Positions 24,718 through 33,653 of a stretch of DNA of 64,000 nucleotides are shown piece after piece. The stretch comes from JBOGOC01 sp050747525 (GTDB taxonomy: Bacteria > Acidobacteriota > Polarisedimenticolia > JACPZX01 > DASXTC01), in NCBI GenBank assembly GCA_050747525.1, contig JBOGOC010000031.1, positions 1 through 64,000 of the forward strand, read 5' to 3'. How positions within the stretch are numbered: the first letter of the stretch is position 1; each line of letters begins with the position of its first letter. The notes beneath the pieces are model-generated. The model searched no databases. It saw nothing but the letters and a program-made list of their open reading frames with translations, and had not been told where the DNA came from. The translations under genes and the position numbers were made by a program.

Positions 24718-25853
24718 GATCCAGACGCTGGACGAATTCGCACGCCGGTTCGGCCGCATGGAAGAACGCCTCGACGGCCTGCGGGGGTACCTTTGACCTG
24801 GAACCTCTGCAGTCCGAGCTGCGCTCCCTGGACGACCGCATGGGGCGTCCCGGCTTCTGGGATGACCAGGCGTCGGCGCAGCAGGTCCTCCAGACCCGCT
24901 CCTCGCTGAAAGAGCGCATCGATCGGGCCACGGCCCTGCTGCGCGCCCACGAGGACTGCCGCACGCTGCTGGATCTGGGGCGCGAAGGGGAGCCGGTGGC
25001 CGAGGACCTGGTCCGCGCGCTCGACGACTTCTCCGAGAAGCTCGAGTCGAGCGAAGTCGAGATGATGCTTGGCGGTGAGAACGACCACGCCAACGCCATC
25101 CTGACGATCCACCCGGGGGCCGGGGGCACCGAGGCCCAGGACTGGGCCGAGATGCTCTACCGGATGTACCTGCGCTGGTGCGAGCGGAAGGGCTACACCG
25201 TCGAGATCATCGACTACCAGGACGGCGATGAAGCGGGGCTCAAGAGCGCCACCGCTCTGGTGAAGGGGCCGGACGCCTACGGGTACCTGAAGGCGGAAAA
25301 CGGCGTGCACCGCCTGGTGCGCATCTCTCCGTTCGACGCCAACGCGCGGCGGCACACCTCCTTCGCGTCCGTGTACGTCTACCCCGAGCTGGACGACAGC
25401 ATCCAGATCGAGATCAACGAAAAGGAGCTGCGCGTCGACACCTACCGCTCCAGCGGCAAGGGGGGGCAGCACGTGAACGTGACCGACTCGGCCATCCGGA
25501 TCACGCACCTTCCCACGGGCATCGTCGCCCAGTGCCAGAACGAGCGCTCCCAGCACCGCAACCGCGAGACCGCCATGAAGCTCCTGAAGGCGAGGCTGCA
25601 CGATCAGGAGCGGCGCAAGAGGGACGAGAAGCGCGCCCAGGAAGAGGGAGCCAAGAAGGACATCGAGTTCGGCAGCCAGATCCGGTCCTACGTGCTTCAT
25701 CCTTACAGAATGGTGAAGGACCTGCGCACCGGTCACCAGACCGCCCAGGTGGACGACGTCCTGGACGGGGCGCTCGACCCCTTCATCCGGAGCTACCTGC
25801 TCGATCAGGGGCGGGAGGGGCCCCGGGCGGGCGGGGGCCCCGATCTCGCGTAA
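24707..25853 (+). CDS. prfB: Peptide chain release factor 2, with +1 programmed frameshift
   Basis: RF2 is made from two frames: 29 codons from ATG 24707 to the in-frame TGA at 24794-24796, then a +1 shift so that GAC (24795-24797) is read and translation continues to 25853, giving about 381 residues. The shift site has the E. coli layout (internal Shine-Dalgarno-like GGGGG, 3 bases, CTT TGA C). The stop-codon recognition motif SPF (ISPFDANARRH) marks RF2, and SGKGGQHVNVTDSAIR holds the GGQ peptidyl hydrolysis loop. This is not a pseudogene. Confidence 0.97.
24782..24797 (+). promoter_or_regulatory. Programmed +1 frameshift site of prfB
   Basis: CGGGGGTACCTTTGAC: the G run at 24783-24787 acts as a Shine-Dalgarno-like stimulator 3 bases before the slippery CTT (24791-24793) and TGA stop (24794-24796). 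When RF2 is scarce, the ribosome pauses at TGA and slips one base forward, which makes RF2 production self-limiting. The architecture is known from E. coli and many other bacteria. Confidence 0.93.
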
Positions 25854-25876
25854 GTGGCGATCTGACAGCGCTTTCC

Positions 25877-25906
25877 TTGACACCCCCGAGAACGCACAAT
25901 TATATT
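25877..25906 (+). promoter_or_regulatory. Promoter of the hrcA-grpE-dnaK-dnaJ operon
   Basis: TTGACA (25877-25882), 18 bases, TATATT (25901-25906). The predicted start (about 25913) falls in TTCAGCACTC (25905-25914), which resembles the left arm of the CIRCE operator (TTAGCACTC) with one extra base; the right arm is not recognisable. HrcA control through a degenerate operator is possible but not shown. Confidence 0.6.
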
Positions 25907-25941
25907 CAGCACTCGCTCGGATGCTTCCGACGGTGGGGTCC

Positions 25942-27003
25942 ATGAAGGAAATCGAGCTCGACAAGAGAAGCCAGGAGATCCTCGAGGCCGTCGTCAGGTC
26001 TTACATCGAGACGGGCGAGCCCGTGGGGTCGCGGGCCGTGTCCGTGCTGACGCGCGAGGGGCTCTCGGCGGCCACCGTGCGCAACGTCATGGCGGACCTC
26101 GAGCAGCGGAATCTGCTGGCCCAGCCGCACACGTCCGCGGGACGGGTCCCCACCGACCTGGCCTACCGGGTCTACGTGGATCTCCTCATGAAGACACGCA
26201 AGCTGTCGGCGGCCGAGGAGCGCCTGATCGAATCGAGCGTCCAGGGAGGCCCGCCCGAGCTGAGCGAGATCTTCGCGACAGTGTCGAGGCTCCTGTCGCG
26301 GCTCTCCAGGCAGCTCGGCGTGGTGGTTACCCCTCACGTCTCCCGTGTCCGGGTACGGGACATCGAGTTCGTGCGCCTGGCGGCCCACCGCGTGCTGCTC
26401 ATCGTGGTGGCGACGTCGGGCCTGATCCACAACAAGGTCGTGGAGATCCCCGAAGACCACGCGCAGGAGCGGCTCGACGCGCTCGGGCGTTACCTGAGCC
26501 GGGAGTTCTCCGGTCACACGCTCCTGGAGATCCGGGACAGGATCCTCTCGATGATGGGCCAGGAGAAGGCCCAGTACGATTCGCTGCTGCTCGAGGCTCT
26601 GGCCCTGGGACGCGCCAGCCTGGCCATGGAGCCGCCGGCGGGAATGGCCGGGGAGATCTTCGTGGACGGAGCGGCCAACCTGCTTTCGGAGCCGGCCTTC
26701 GCCAGCACCGAGCGTCTCAAGTCGCTGTTCCGCACCTTCGAGGAGAAACACGAGCTGGTGAGGGTGCTCAACAGCTGCCTGGAAGAGCGGCCCGGCGGCG
26801 TGCGGGTCCTGATCGGCTCGGAGAACCCGAGCCCCGAGATGAGTGACTGCACCCTGATTGCGTCGTCGTACGGCGCGGAGGGGAACACCATGGGAACCCT
26901 CGGCATCATCGGTCCCACGCGCATGGAGTACGCCAGGGCCATCGCACTGGTGGACTCGATGGCCAGGGTCCTTTCCGACGCGCTCACCCGCTACCCAGGT
27001 TGA
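25942..27003 (+). CDS. hrcA: Heat-inducible transcription repressor HrcA
   Basis: About 353 residues. N-terminal winged helix (LDKRSQEILEAVVRSYIETG, then PVGSRAVS, and the AATVRNVMADLE recognition helix), then the dimerisation and GrpE-like insert domains, with HTSAGRVPTDLAYRVYVD as diagnostic motif. HrcA represses class I heat-shock genes by binding CIRCE and is stabilised by GroEL. The ATG at 25942 fits the predicted transcription start and family N-terminus better than the ATG at 25921. Confidence 0.95.
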   Translation: MKEIELDKRSQEILEAVVRSYIETGEPVGSRAVSVLTREGLSAATVRNVMADLEQRNLLAQPHTSAGRVPTDLAYRVYVDLLMKTRKLSAAEERLIESSVQGGPPELSEIFATVSRLLSRLSRQLGVVVTPHVSRVRVRDIEFVRLAAHRVLLIVVATSGLIHNKVVEIPEDHAQERLDALGRYLSREFSGHTLLEIRDRILSMMGQEKAQYDSLLLEALALGRASLAMEPPAGMAGEIFVDGAANLLSEPAFASTERLKSLFRTFEEKHELVRVLNSCLEERPGGVRVLIGSENPSPEMSDCTLIASSYGAEGNTMGTLGIIGPTRMEYARAIALVDSMARVLSDALTRYPG

Positions 27004-27042
27004 CGCCATCGCTCCCGCAGGCGGGTGCGCTGGGAGAAGCTG

Positions 27043-27672
27043 ATGAACGACAAGAAGAAGAGACCCGAGAAGATCGACATGGACGATGTGCTGGGGACCG
27101 ACGTGCCGGAGGCCGAGTCTCCCGAGGTCGAGCTGCTCGACCCGGCCACCGGCAAGGCGGCCTCCTCCGCGCGCGAGGACAGCGCCCGCCTCCGGGAGGC
27201 CCTGGCCGAGAAGGATCGCTACCAGGACCTGTGGACCCGCGCTCGGGCCGATTTCGACAACCTGCGCAAGCGCGTGGAGCGGGAGCGCGAGGAGGAGACC
27301 ACGCGCGCGGGGGCGGCCCTGGTGCGTGACATCCTCCCGGTGCTCGACAACCTGGAGCGCGCCCTTGCCGATCCGTCGGTGACCGGGTCCGTCCGCGATG
27401 GGGTGGCCCTCATCCACCGCCAGCTCAAGGACGTGCTGGTGCGCGCCGGGCTGGAGCCCATCGAGGCATTGGGCGAGACCTTCGATCCCGTCTACCACGA
27501 GGCGGTCGTGACCGAGCGCACCCCGCGCTTCGAGCACAACCGCGTGCTCGAGGAGATCCAGAAAGGCTATCTGTACCGGGGCCGCGTCCTGCGGCCCTCG
27601 CTGGTCAAGGTCGCTCTCAGACCCGAGGATGGAGAAGAAGGCGCCATGCAGAAACAGGAGCCGGGCGGGTAG
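27043..27672 (+). CDS. grpE: Nucleotide exchange factor GrpE
   Basis: About 209 residues. The acidic N-terminus and long coiled coil (LREALAEKDRYQDLWTRARAD) are followed by the GrpE signature DFDNLRKRVERE and the C-terminal beta domain with FDPVYHEAV and YLYRGRVLRPSLVKVA. It promotes ADP release from DnaK. The ATG at 27043 is preceded by GGGAGAAG; an in-frame GTG at 27025 is less likely. Confidence 0.95.
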   Translation: MNDKKKRPEKIDMDDVLGTDVPEAESPEVELLDPATGKAASSAREDSARLREALAEKDRYQDLWTRARADFDNLRKRVEREREEETTRAGAALVRDILPVLDNLERALADPSVTGSVRDGVALIHRQLKDVLVRAGLEPIEALGETFDPVYHEAVVTERTPRFEHNRVLEEIQKGYLYRGRVLRPSLVKVALRPEDGEEGAMQKQEPGG

Positions 27673-27696
27673 CGGACGCCGGCAGGGAGGATCCGG

Positions 27697-29559
27697 ATGG
27701 GGCGCATCATCGGCATCGATCTCGGCACCACCAACTGCTGCGTGGCCTTCATCGAAGGAGGACAGCCTCAGGTCATCCCCAGCAAGGAAGGCGCGCGCAC
27801 GGTTCCGTCCATCGTGGGGTTCACCGAGAAGGGGGATCGTCTGGTGGGCCAGATCGCCAAGCGCCAGGCGGTGACCAATCCCACCAGCACCGTCTACGCG
27901 GTCAAGCGCCTCATCGGGCGCAAGTTCAGCGCTCCCGAAGTGCAGAAGGCCCGCTCCGTGCTGCCCTACGAGATCTCCGAGGCCATCAACGGAGACATCC
28001 GGATCCGCGTGCGCGACCGGGACTACAGCCCGTCGGAGATCTCCGCGATCATCCTGACGCGCCTGAAGGAGATGGCCGAGGACTTCCTGGGCACCGAAGT
28101 GGACGAGGCCATCATCACCGTGCCGGCCTACTTCGACGACTCGCAGAGACAGGCCACCAAGGATGCCGGGCGCATCGCCGGCCTGAAGGTCTCGCGCATC
28201 ATCAACGAGCCCACCGCGGCGAGCCTGGCCTACGGCATGGACGAGACCCGCGAGCGGCGCATCGCCGTGTACGACCTGGGCGGGGGGACGTTCGACGTCA
28301 CCATCCTGCAGATGGGCGACGGCGTGTTCGAGGTCAAGTCCACGTCCGGCGACACCTTCCTGGGGGGCGAGGACTTCGATCAGCGGATCATCGACTGGCT
28401 GGTCGCCGACTTCCAGGCCGCCTACAGCATCGACCTCCGGCGGGACAAGCTGGCCCTGCAGCGCCTCAAGGAGGCGTCCGAGAAGGCCAAGTGCGATCTG
28501 TCGGTCAGCGAGAACGTGGAAATCAACCTGCCCTTCATCTCGGCGGATGAGTCCGGCCCCAAGCACCTGGCCACGCGGCTGACGCGGAGCGCCTTCGAGC
28601 AGATGGTGGACGACCTGGTGGAGCGCACGCGCGTCCCGTGCGAGGAAGCCCTCAAGGCGGCCGGGCTCACGGCGGGGCAGATCGATCAGGTCCTGCTGGT
28701 GGGCGGCCAGACCCGCACCCCCAAGGTGGTGCAACTGGTGCGCGACATCTTCGGCAAGGAGCCCACGCGCGACAAGAGCCCCGACGAGGTGGTGGGGATC
28801 GGCGCCGCCATCCAGGGCGGCATCCTGCGCGGCGAGGTGAAGGACATGGTGCTGCTGGACGTGACGCCCCTGTCCCTCGGGATCGAGACGCGCGGCGGGA
28901 TGTTCACCAAGCTCATCGAGCGCAACGCCACCATCCCCACGCGCAAGTCGCGCATCTTCACCACGGTGACCGACAACCAGTCGAAGGTGGAGGTGCACGT
29001 CCTGCAGGGTGAGCGCGAGATCGCGGCGCGCAACAAGTCCCTGTGCAAGTTCGAGCTGATGGGCATCGCGCCCGCTCCCAAGGGCGTGCCGCAGGTCGAG
29101 GTGACGTTCGACATCGACTCCAACGGGATGGTGCACGTCAACGCGCGCGATCAGGGGACCGGCCGGGAGCAGCGCATGGTGGTCACCCCCTCGAGCGGGC
29201 TGACCGAGAAGGAGATCGGCGACATCATCGAGGACGCCAAGCGCCACGCCGAGGAGGACCGCGTGCGGAGCGAGCTGACTCGCATCCAGGGGCGGCTGGA
29301 CAGCCTGCTCGACTCCAACGAGAAGTCCTTCGCCGAGTTCGGGAGCATGCTCGAGGAGGGACGCCGCCGCGAAGTGCAGCGCATCCTCGTGGACGCGCGC
29401 AAGGCGATCCAGGGGGCCAGCCTCCAGGAGAGCACGGCCTGTCTCGAGAAGCTGGGAGAGGCGTCGAAGATCCTGACGGAGGTGATCCTCTACAACCCGG
29501 CTTCCTTCAAGGCGAGCAAGCCGGAGGTGCCGCCCGGTGAAGAGGGCGGAGAGGTCTGA
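27697..29559 (+). CDS. dnaK: Chaperone protein DnaK (Hsp70)
   Basis: 620 residues, full length. The ATPase domain begins GRIIGIDLGTTNCCVAF and contains VPAYFDDSQRQATKDAG, INEPTAASLAYG and VYDLGGGTFDVTIL; the substrate-binding domain begins after DVTPLSLGIETRGG. The C-terminal lid is short and ends in a few acidic residues (GEEGGEV). GGAGG precedes the ATG. It sits between grpE and dnaJ, giving the complete chaperone machine in one operon. Confidence 0.98.
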   Translation: MGRIIGIDLGTTNCCVAFIEGGQPQVIPSKEGARTVPSIVGFTEKGDRLVGQIAKRQAVTNPTSTVYAVKRLIGRKFSAPEVQKARSVLPYEISEAINGDIRIRVRDRDYSPSEISAIILTRLKEMAEDFLGTEVDEAIITVPAYFDDSQRQATKDAGRIAGLKVSRIINEPTAASLAYGMDETRERRIAVYDLGGGTFDVTILQMGDGVFEVKSTSGDTFLGGEDFDQRIIDWLVADFQAAYSIDLRRDKLALQRLKEASEKAKCDLSVSENVEINLPFISADESGPKHLATRLTRSAFEQMVDDLVERTRVPCEEALKAAGLTAGQIDQVLLVGGQTRTPKVVQLVRDIFGKEPTRDKSPDEVVGIGAAIQGGILRGEVKDMVLLDVTPLSLGIETRGGMFTKLIERNATIPTRKSRIFTTVTDNQSKVEVHVLQGEREIAARNKSLCKFELMGIAPAPKGVPQVEVTFDIDSNGMVHVNARDQGTGREQRMVVTPSSGLTEKEIGDIIEDAKRHAEEDRVRSELTRIQGRLDSLLDSNEKSFAEFGSMLEEGRRREVQRILVDARKAIQGASLQESTACLEKLGEASKILTEVILYNPASFKASKPEVPPGEEGGEV

Positions 29560-29564
29560 ACTTC

Positions 29565-30686
29565 ATGCCGTCGACCGCAGGGCGCAGGGACTACTACGAA
29601 GTGCTGGGCGTGGCGCGTGACGCCTCGCTGGATCAGATCAAGAGCGCCTACCGCAAATCCGCCCTGCAGCACCATCCCGACCGCAACCCCGGTGACCGCG
29701 CGGCGGAAGCGCGCTTCAAGGAGGCGGCCGAGGCCTACGCCGTGCTGGCGGATCCGGAGAAGCGGGCGCGCTACGACCGCTTCGGCCACGACGGCCTCTC
29801 CATGTCGCAGGGCTTCGACCCGTCCGCCTTCGCCGACTTCGAGGACCTCTTCGGGGGCCTCTTCGGCGAACTGTTCGGATTCGATCGCCGGGGCGGCGCC
29901 GCAGGGCGGGGGCGCGCGGGCGCGCGCCGCGGCCAGGACCTGAGGTTCGATCTCGAAATCGAGTTCGAAGAAGCCGCGCTGGGAACGGAGGCCCAGATCC
30001 GCGTCCCGCACCAGGAGGTCTGCCCGGCCTGTCAGGGCTCGCGCGCCTCCTCACCCTCCGACGTCGTCCCCTGCGGAACGTGCCGCGGGAGCGGACAGCA
30101 GCGGTATTCCCAGGGGTACTTCACCATCGCGCGCACCTGCGGCTCGTGCCAGGGGCAGGGCCGCATCGTGCGGAAGGCGTGCCCGGAATGCCGCGGCGCC
30201 GGGGAGATCCCGCGCGAGAAGACGCTGAAAGTGCGCATTCCTCCCGGCGTGGAGAGCATGTCCCAGCTGCGCATCACCGGCGAGGGGGACGCGGGGGCCG
30301 GCGGCGGCCGCCCGGGAGACCTGTACGTCGTCCTTCACGTCAAAGAGCACAAGGTGTTTCACCGCGACGGGCTGGACCTGGTGTTCACCCTTCCCCTCAC
30401 TCCGTCGCAGGCGGCGCTGGGCTGCGAGCTGCGCTTCGAGGGGCTGCTCGGCCCCGAGAAGCTGAAGGTTCCCTCGGGAAGCCAGACCGGAACGGAGCTG
30501 AGGCTGCGGGGGAAGGGGGTCCCGGATCCCGAAGGGCGGAGCCGGGGCGATCTGGTGGCGGTGGCCGCCGTGAGGACACCCCGACGCCTGTCGCGCGAAG
30601 GGCGCAAGCTGATGGAGCGCATGGCCGAGCTGGGCGATGAGGAGCTGCTCCCCGAGGATCGGCCGGTCCTCGATCGTCTGAGCTGA
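29565..30686 (+). CDS. dnaJ: Chaperone protein DnaJ
   Basis: A 373-residue type I Hsp40. The J domain (about 8-70) has the HPD motif in LQHHPDRNPGD; a Gly/Phe-rich segment follows (about 80-125); the zinc-binding domain carries four C-x2-C-x-G-x-G-like repeats (CPACQGS, CGTCRGSG, CGSCQGQG, CPECRGAG); two beta-sandwich peptide-binding domains end the protein. The first repeat has Ser in place of the last glycine. Five bases separate it from dnaK. Confidence 0.97.
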   Translation: MPSTAGRRDYYEVLGVARDASLDQIKSAYRKSALQHHPDRNPGDRAAEARFKEAAEAYAVLADPEKRARYDRFGHDGLSMSQGFDPSAFADFEDLFGGLFGELFGFDRRGGAAGRGRAGARRGQDLRFDLEIEFEEAALGTEAQIRVPHQEVCPACQGSRASSPSDVVPCGTCRGSGQQRYSQGYFTIARTCGSCQGQGRIVRKACPECRGAGEIPREKTLKVRIPPGVESMSQLRITGEGDAGAGGGRPGDLYVVLHVKEHKVFHRDGLDLVFTLPLTPSQAALGCELRFEGLLGPEKLKVPSGSQTGTELRLRGKGVPDPEGRSRGDLVAVAAVRTPRRLSREGRKLMERMAELGDEELLPEDRPVLDRLS

Positions 30687-30704
30687 TTCCTCGAGTGAAC
30701 GTGC

Positions 30705-31553
30705 GTGTGGCGTAGGTTGACGTTCCGGGCGGCCGGCCAGGTGGGGGAGGAGCTGGCCGTGGCGCTGCACGAGCAGGGGGGGCTGGGCACAGAGGCGCGC
30801 GATGACGTGCTCGTGGCGTGGTTTCCCCCCGAGACGTCGCCGCGGGCCATCATGGAGGCGCTCGGGCGCGAGCCGGAGCTGGCCGGCGTGGAGCTGCTCG
30901 ACTGCCGCGACGAGCCGGACGGCGCCTGGCACGAGCGCTGGATGGCGACGCTGTCGCCTATCGAAGCCGGGTCGCGGTTCCTGATCGTCCCGGGCGCGCC
31001 TCCGGCGGCGCCGCCCACCGGACGGATCGTGCTGCGCCTCACTCCGGGCCGCGCCTTCGGGACGGGAGAACACGCCACCACGCGGCTCTGCCTCGAGATG
31101 CTGGAAGAGTGCGCGGGGCCGGGGCTCTCCGCGCTCGACGTGGGGACCGGCTCGGGCATCCTGGCCATCTCCGCCTGGCGGCTGGGCGCGCGGCCGGTGG
31201 TGGCGATCGACACTGACGAGACGGCCGCCCTCGTGTCCGCGCGGAATGCGCTGGAAAACGGGTGCAGCCCCGGTCTTCCGGACGACGGGATCCTCATCGT
31301 GGCCGGAGGCCTGGAGTCGATGGCGCCGCGCGCGCACGACATCGTGATGGCCAACCTCACGGGGTCGACGCTGCAGCGCCTGATGCCGGACCTCGCGCGG
31401 CGCACCTCCGGCAGGCTGATCCTGTCGGGGATTCTGCGCGACGAAGAGCGAGCGGTGCGCGAGGTCGCGGAGGCCGTGGGGCTTTCCTTCCTGGACGCAC
31501 GCCACGAGGGGGACTGGTGCGCCCTGCTCTGCAGGGGGCGTGCGCATGTCTGA
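30705..31553 (+). CDS. prmA: Ribosomal protein L11 methyltransferase
   Basis: 282 residues. PrmA trimethylates lysines and the N-terminus of L11 using SAM. The C-terminal Rossmann domain has the SAM motif DVGTGSGILAISA and acidic loop AIDTDE; the family motif PGRAFGTGEHATTRLCLE precedes it, and MANLTGSTL replaces the usual NxxxxPL-type loop. The start is a GTG (30705) without a strong ribosome binding site; a TTG at 30717 is an alternative. Gene order dnaJ-prmA-rsmE is widespread. Confidence 0.92.
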   Translation: MWRRLTFRAAGQVGEELAVALHEQGGLGTEARDDVLVAWFPPETSPRAIMEALGREPELAGVELLDCRDEPDGAWHERWMATLSPIEAGSRFLIVPGAPPAAPPTGRIVLRLTPGRAFGTGEHATTRLCLEMLEECAGPGLSALDVGTGSGILAISAWRLGARPVVAIDTDETAALVSARNALENGCSPGLPDDGILIVAGGLESMAPRAHDIVMANLTGSTLQRLMPDLARRTSGRLILSGILRDEERAVREVAEAVGLSFLDARHEGDWCALLCRGRAHV

Positions 31554-32298
31554 ACGGCGCTTCCTCGTCGATCCCGCCGACGTGGACACCGAGTCGGCGA
31601 TGGCCTGGGTGCGCGGAGACGAACACCGCCACCTCACCCGGGTGCTTCGTCTGCGCCCCGGTGACGAGGTCTCCGTCTTCGATGGAAGCGGTTCGGGGCA
31701 TCACGGACGGGTGGACGTCATCGAGCCGGCGGCCACGCGCGTGAGGCTGACCGGAACGGATGATCGCCGCGTGGAGCCGTCCTTCCGGCTGACCCTGGCC
31801 CAGGGGATCCCGCATCACGAGAGAATGGAATGGCTGATCCAGAAGACGACCGAGCTGGGCGTTTCGCGCATCGTGCCCGTGCTGGCCGCCCGCTCGGTGC
31901 CGCGCTCCCCGGGTGGGCGCTGGGAGCGTCTGGAACGGTGGCGCAGGGTAGCCGCGGAGGCCACACGGCAATGCGGCCGGCGCAGCATCCCGGAGGTGGC
32001 GGAGCCCCGTTCCCTGGCAGCGGTGCTCCGTGAGCACCCGGCGCGTCCGGATCTCTGGCGCACGATTCTCCTGGAGCAGGAGGCGGGTGCGCCCGGCTTC
32101 GAGCGGCCCACGGGCAGGCGCGAGGGGCTCGTGATCGTCGGCCCGGAAGGCGGCTGGGACCCCGCCGAGGTCCGAGAGGCGCTCGCCGCGGGCGTGGCGC
32201 CCGTGTATCTGGGCCCCCGCGTGCTCCGGGCTGAGACGGCCGGTGTGATCTCCGTGGCCATCACGATGTTCCTGGCGGGGGAGATGGACGGATCCTGA
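31546..32298 (+). CDS. rsmE: 16S rRNA m3U1498 methyltransferase RsmE
   Basis: 250-residue SPOUT-class methyltransferase acting on U1498 in the decoding centre. An N-terminal PUA-like domain (about 1-75, ending near VRLTG) precedes the knotted SPOUT domain with IVGPEGGWDPAEV and YLGPRVLRAETAG, which form the SAM-binding knot. The ATG at 31546 has AGGGGG 8 bases upstream and overlaps the end of prmA; a GTG at 31540 is possible. Confidence 0.95.
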   Translation: MSERRFLVDPADVDTESAMAWVRGDEHRHLTRVLRLRPGDEVSVFDGSGSGHHGRVDVIEPAATRVRLTGTDDRRVEPSFRLTLAQGIPHHERMEWLIQKTTELGVSRIVPVLAARSVPRSPGGRWERLERWRRVAAEATRQCGRRSIPEVAEPRSLAAVLREHPARPDLWRTILLEQEAGAPGFERPTGRREGLVIVGPEGGWDPAEVREALAAGVAPVYLGPRVLRAETAGVISVAITMFLAGEMDGS

Positions 32299-32342
32299 GC
32301 CGTGGCGGCGTTGTCGGGATTGTCAGGATCGTCCGTGTTTCT

Positions 32343-32371
32343 TTGACCGATCCCCTTTCCGGTGATAGATT
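32343..32371 (+). promoter_or_regulatory. Putative pilT promoter
   Basis: TTGACC (32343-32348), 17 bases, TAGATT (32366-32371), about 105 bases before the pilT start. Two tandem nonamers (TTGTCGGGA, TTGTCAGGA at 32311-32328) lie just upstream of the -35 box and could be an activator site. Confidence 0.5.
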
Positions 32372-32476
32372 TCCGCCCTGCCTTGGCGGCAGCCTCGCCC
32401 GATACAGAGCGGATTCCGGCCCCACCGAGCGCGTTCAGAATCACCAGACATCGCGGCCGCAGATTCAGGAGGGCAC

Positions 32477-33646
32477 GTGCACATCAATGATTTGCTCAAG
32501 ATTGCGAGCGAGCGAGGCGCTTCGGACCTCCACCTGAAGGTGGGCAGCCATCCGGTCATCCGCGTGCACGGCGACCTGCAGCCGCTCGTCGAGCTCAAGC
32601 GCCTGATGCAGGAAGACACCATCGCCATGGCCTTCAGCATCATGAGCGGCCGGCAGAAGCAGAAGTTCAAGGACAACTACGAGCTGGACATCGCCTACTC
32701 CGTCCCGGGGCTGGGACGGTTCCGCTGCAACATCTTCCAGCAGCGCGGCACGGTGGGCCTGGTCCTGCGCGTCATCCCCGTGAAGATCCGCACGTTCCAG
32801 GAGCTGCTCATGCCGCCCATCCTCAAGACCATCTCCGAGGAGAGGCGCGGGCTCATCCTGTGCACCGGGACCACGGGTTCGGGTAAGTCGACCACGCTGG
32901 CCGCCATGATCGACTACATCAACTCGACGCGCACCGAGCACGTGATGACCATCGAAGATCCCATCGAGTTCCTCCACCGCGACAAGAAGAGCCTCATCAA
33001 CCAGCGTGAGGTGGAGGTGGACACCAAGTCGTTCTCCCAGGCGCTGCGCTCCGCCCTGCGCCAGGACCCCGACGTCATCCTGGTCGGTGAGATGCGCGAC
33101 TACGAGACCATCGAGACCGCCATCACCGCCGCCGAGACGGGACACCTGGTGCTGTCCACCCTTCACACCCTCGACGCCACCGAGACGGTCAACCGCATCA
33201 TCTCGGTCTTCCCGCCCCACCAGCAGAAGCAGATCCGTCTGCAGCTCGCGGGCATCCTCAAGGCGGTCATCTCCATGCGGCTGCTGCCGCGCGTGGACGG
33301 CAACGGGCGCGTCCCCGCCGTGGAGATCCTGCGCAGCACCGGCTACATCCGGGACTGCATCGAGAACAAGGAGAAGACCAAGCTCATCCGCGACGCCATC
33401 GCGACGGGAACCTCGCAGTACGGGATGCAGACCTTCGATCAGTCGATCTATCAGCTGTACTCGAAGGACCTCATCTCCCTCGACGAGGCGCTGCGCCGGG
33501 CCACCAACCCGGACGAGTTCAAGCTCAAGATCCAGGGGATCCACTCCACCGGCGACGTGGCCCAGGCCGAGATGGAGGCGACCTTGCAGGCCGACGACGA
33601 GTTCGGCACCGAGGACCCCGGCTCTCCGTTCCAGCTCACGCGGTAG
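32477..33646 (+). CDS. pilT: Type IV pilus retraction ATPase PilT
   Basis: 389 residues. The hexameric ATPase depolymerises pilin during twitching. Motifs in order: N-terminal PAS-like domain beginning with HINDLLKIASERGASDLHL; Walker A GTTGSGKSTT (near 131-140); Asp box MTIEDPIEF; Walker B RQDPDVILVGEMRD; His box GHLVLSTLHT; and a C-terminal LIRDAI near the place of the PilT-specific AIRNLIRE motif. GTG start with AGGAGGGCAC upstream. No pilB, pilC or pilin gene lies in the window, so the rest of the system is elsewhere. Confidence 0.96.
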   Translation: MHINDLLKIASERGASDLHLKVGSHPVIRVHGDLQPLVELKRLMQEDTIAMAFSIMSGRQKQKFKDNYELDIAYSVPGLGRFRCNIFQQRGTVGLVLRVIPVKIRTFQELLMPPILKTISEERRGLILCTGTTGSGKSTTLAAMIDYINSTRTEHVMTIEDPIEFLHRDKKSLINQREVEVDTKSFSQALRSALRQDPDVILVGEMRDYETIETAITAAETGHLVLSTLHTLDATETVNRIISVFPPHQQKQIRLQLAGILKAVISMRLLPRVDGNGRVPAVEILRSTGYIRDCIENKEKTKLIRDAIATGTSQYGMQTFDQSIYQLYSKDLISLDEALRRATNPDEFKLKIQGIHSTGDVAQAEMEATLQADDEFGTEDPGSPFQLTR

Positions 33647-33653
33647 GGTGACC

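Noticed and set aside
24707..24840. prfB looks interrupted by an in-frame TGA and might be called a pseudogene
   Set aside because: The TGA is part of the conserved RF2 programmed frameshift site, and the rest of the gene is intact.
25905..25935. A complete CIRCE operator at the hrcA promoter
   Set aside because: Only the left arm is similar; the sequence 9 bases downstream does not match GAGTGCTAA.
25906..29247. A 1113-codon open frame on the minus strand opposite hrcA, grpE and dnaK
   Set aside because: It is an antisense shadow: the plus strand carries three clear chaperone genes, and GC-rich third positions keep the opposite frame open. Similar frames opposite dnaK have been mistaken for genes before. 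No ribosome binding site or recognisable domain.
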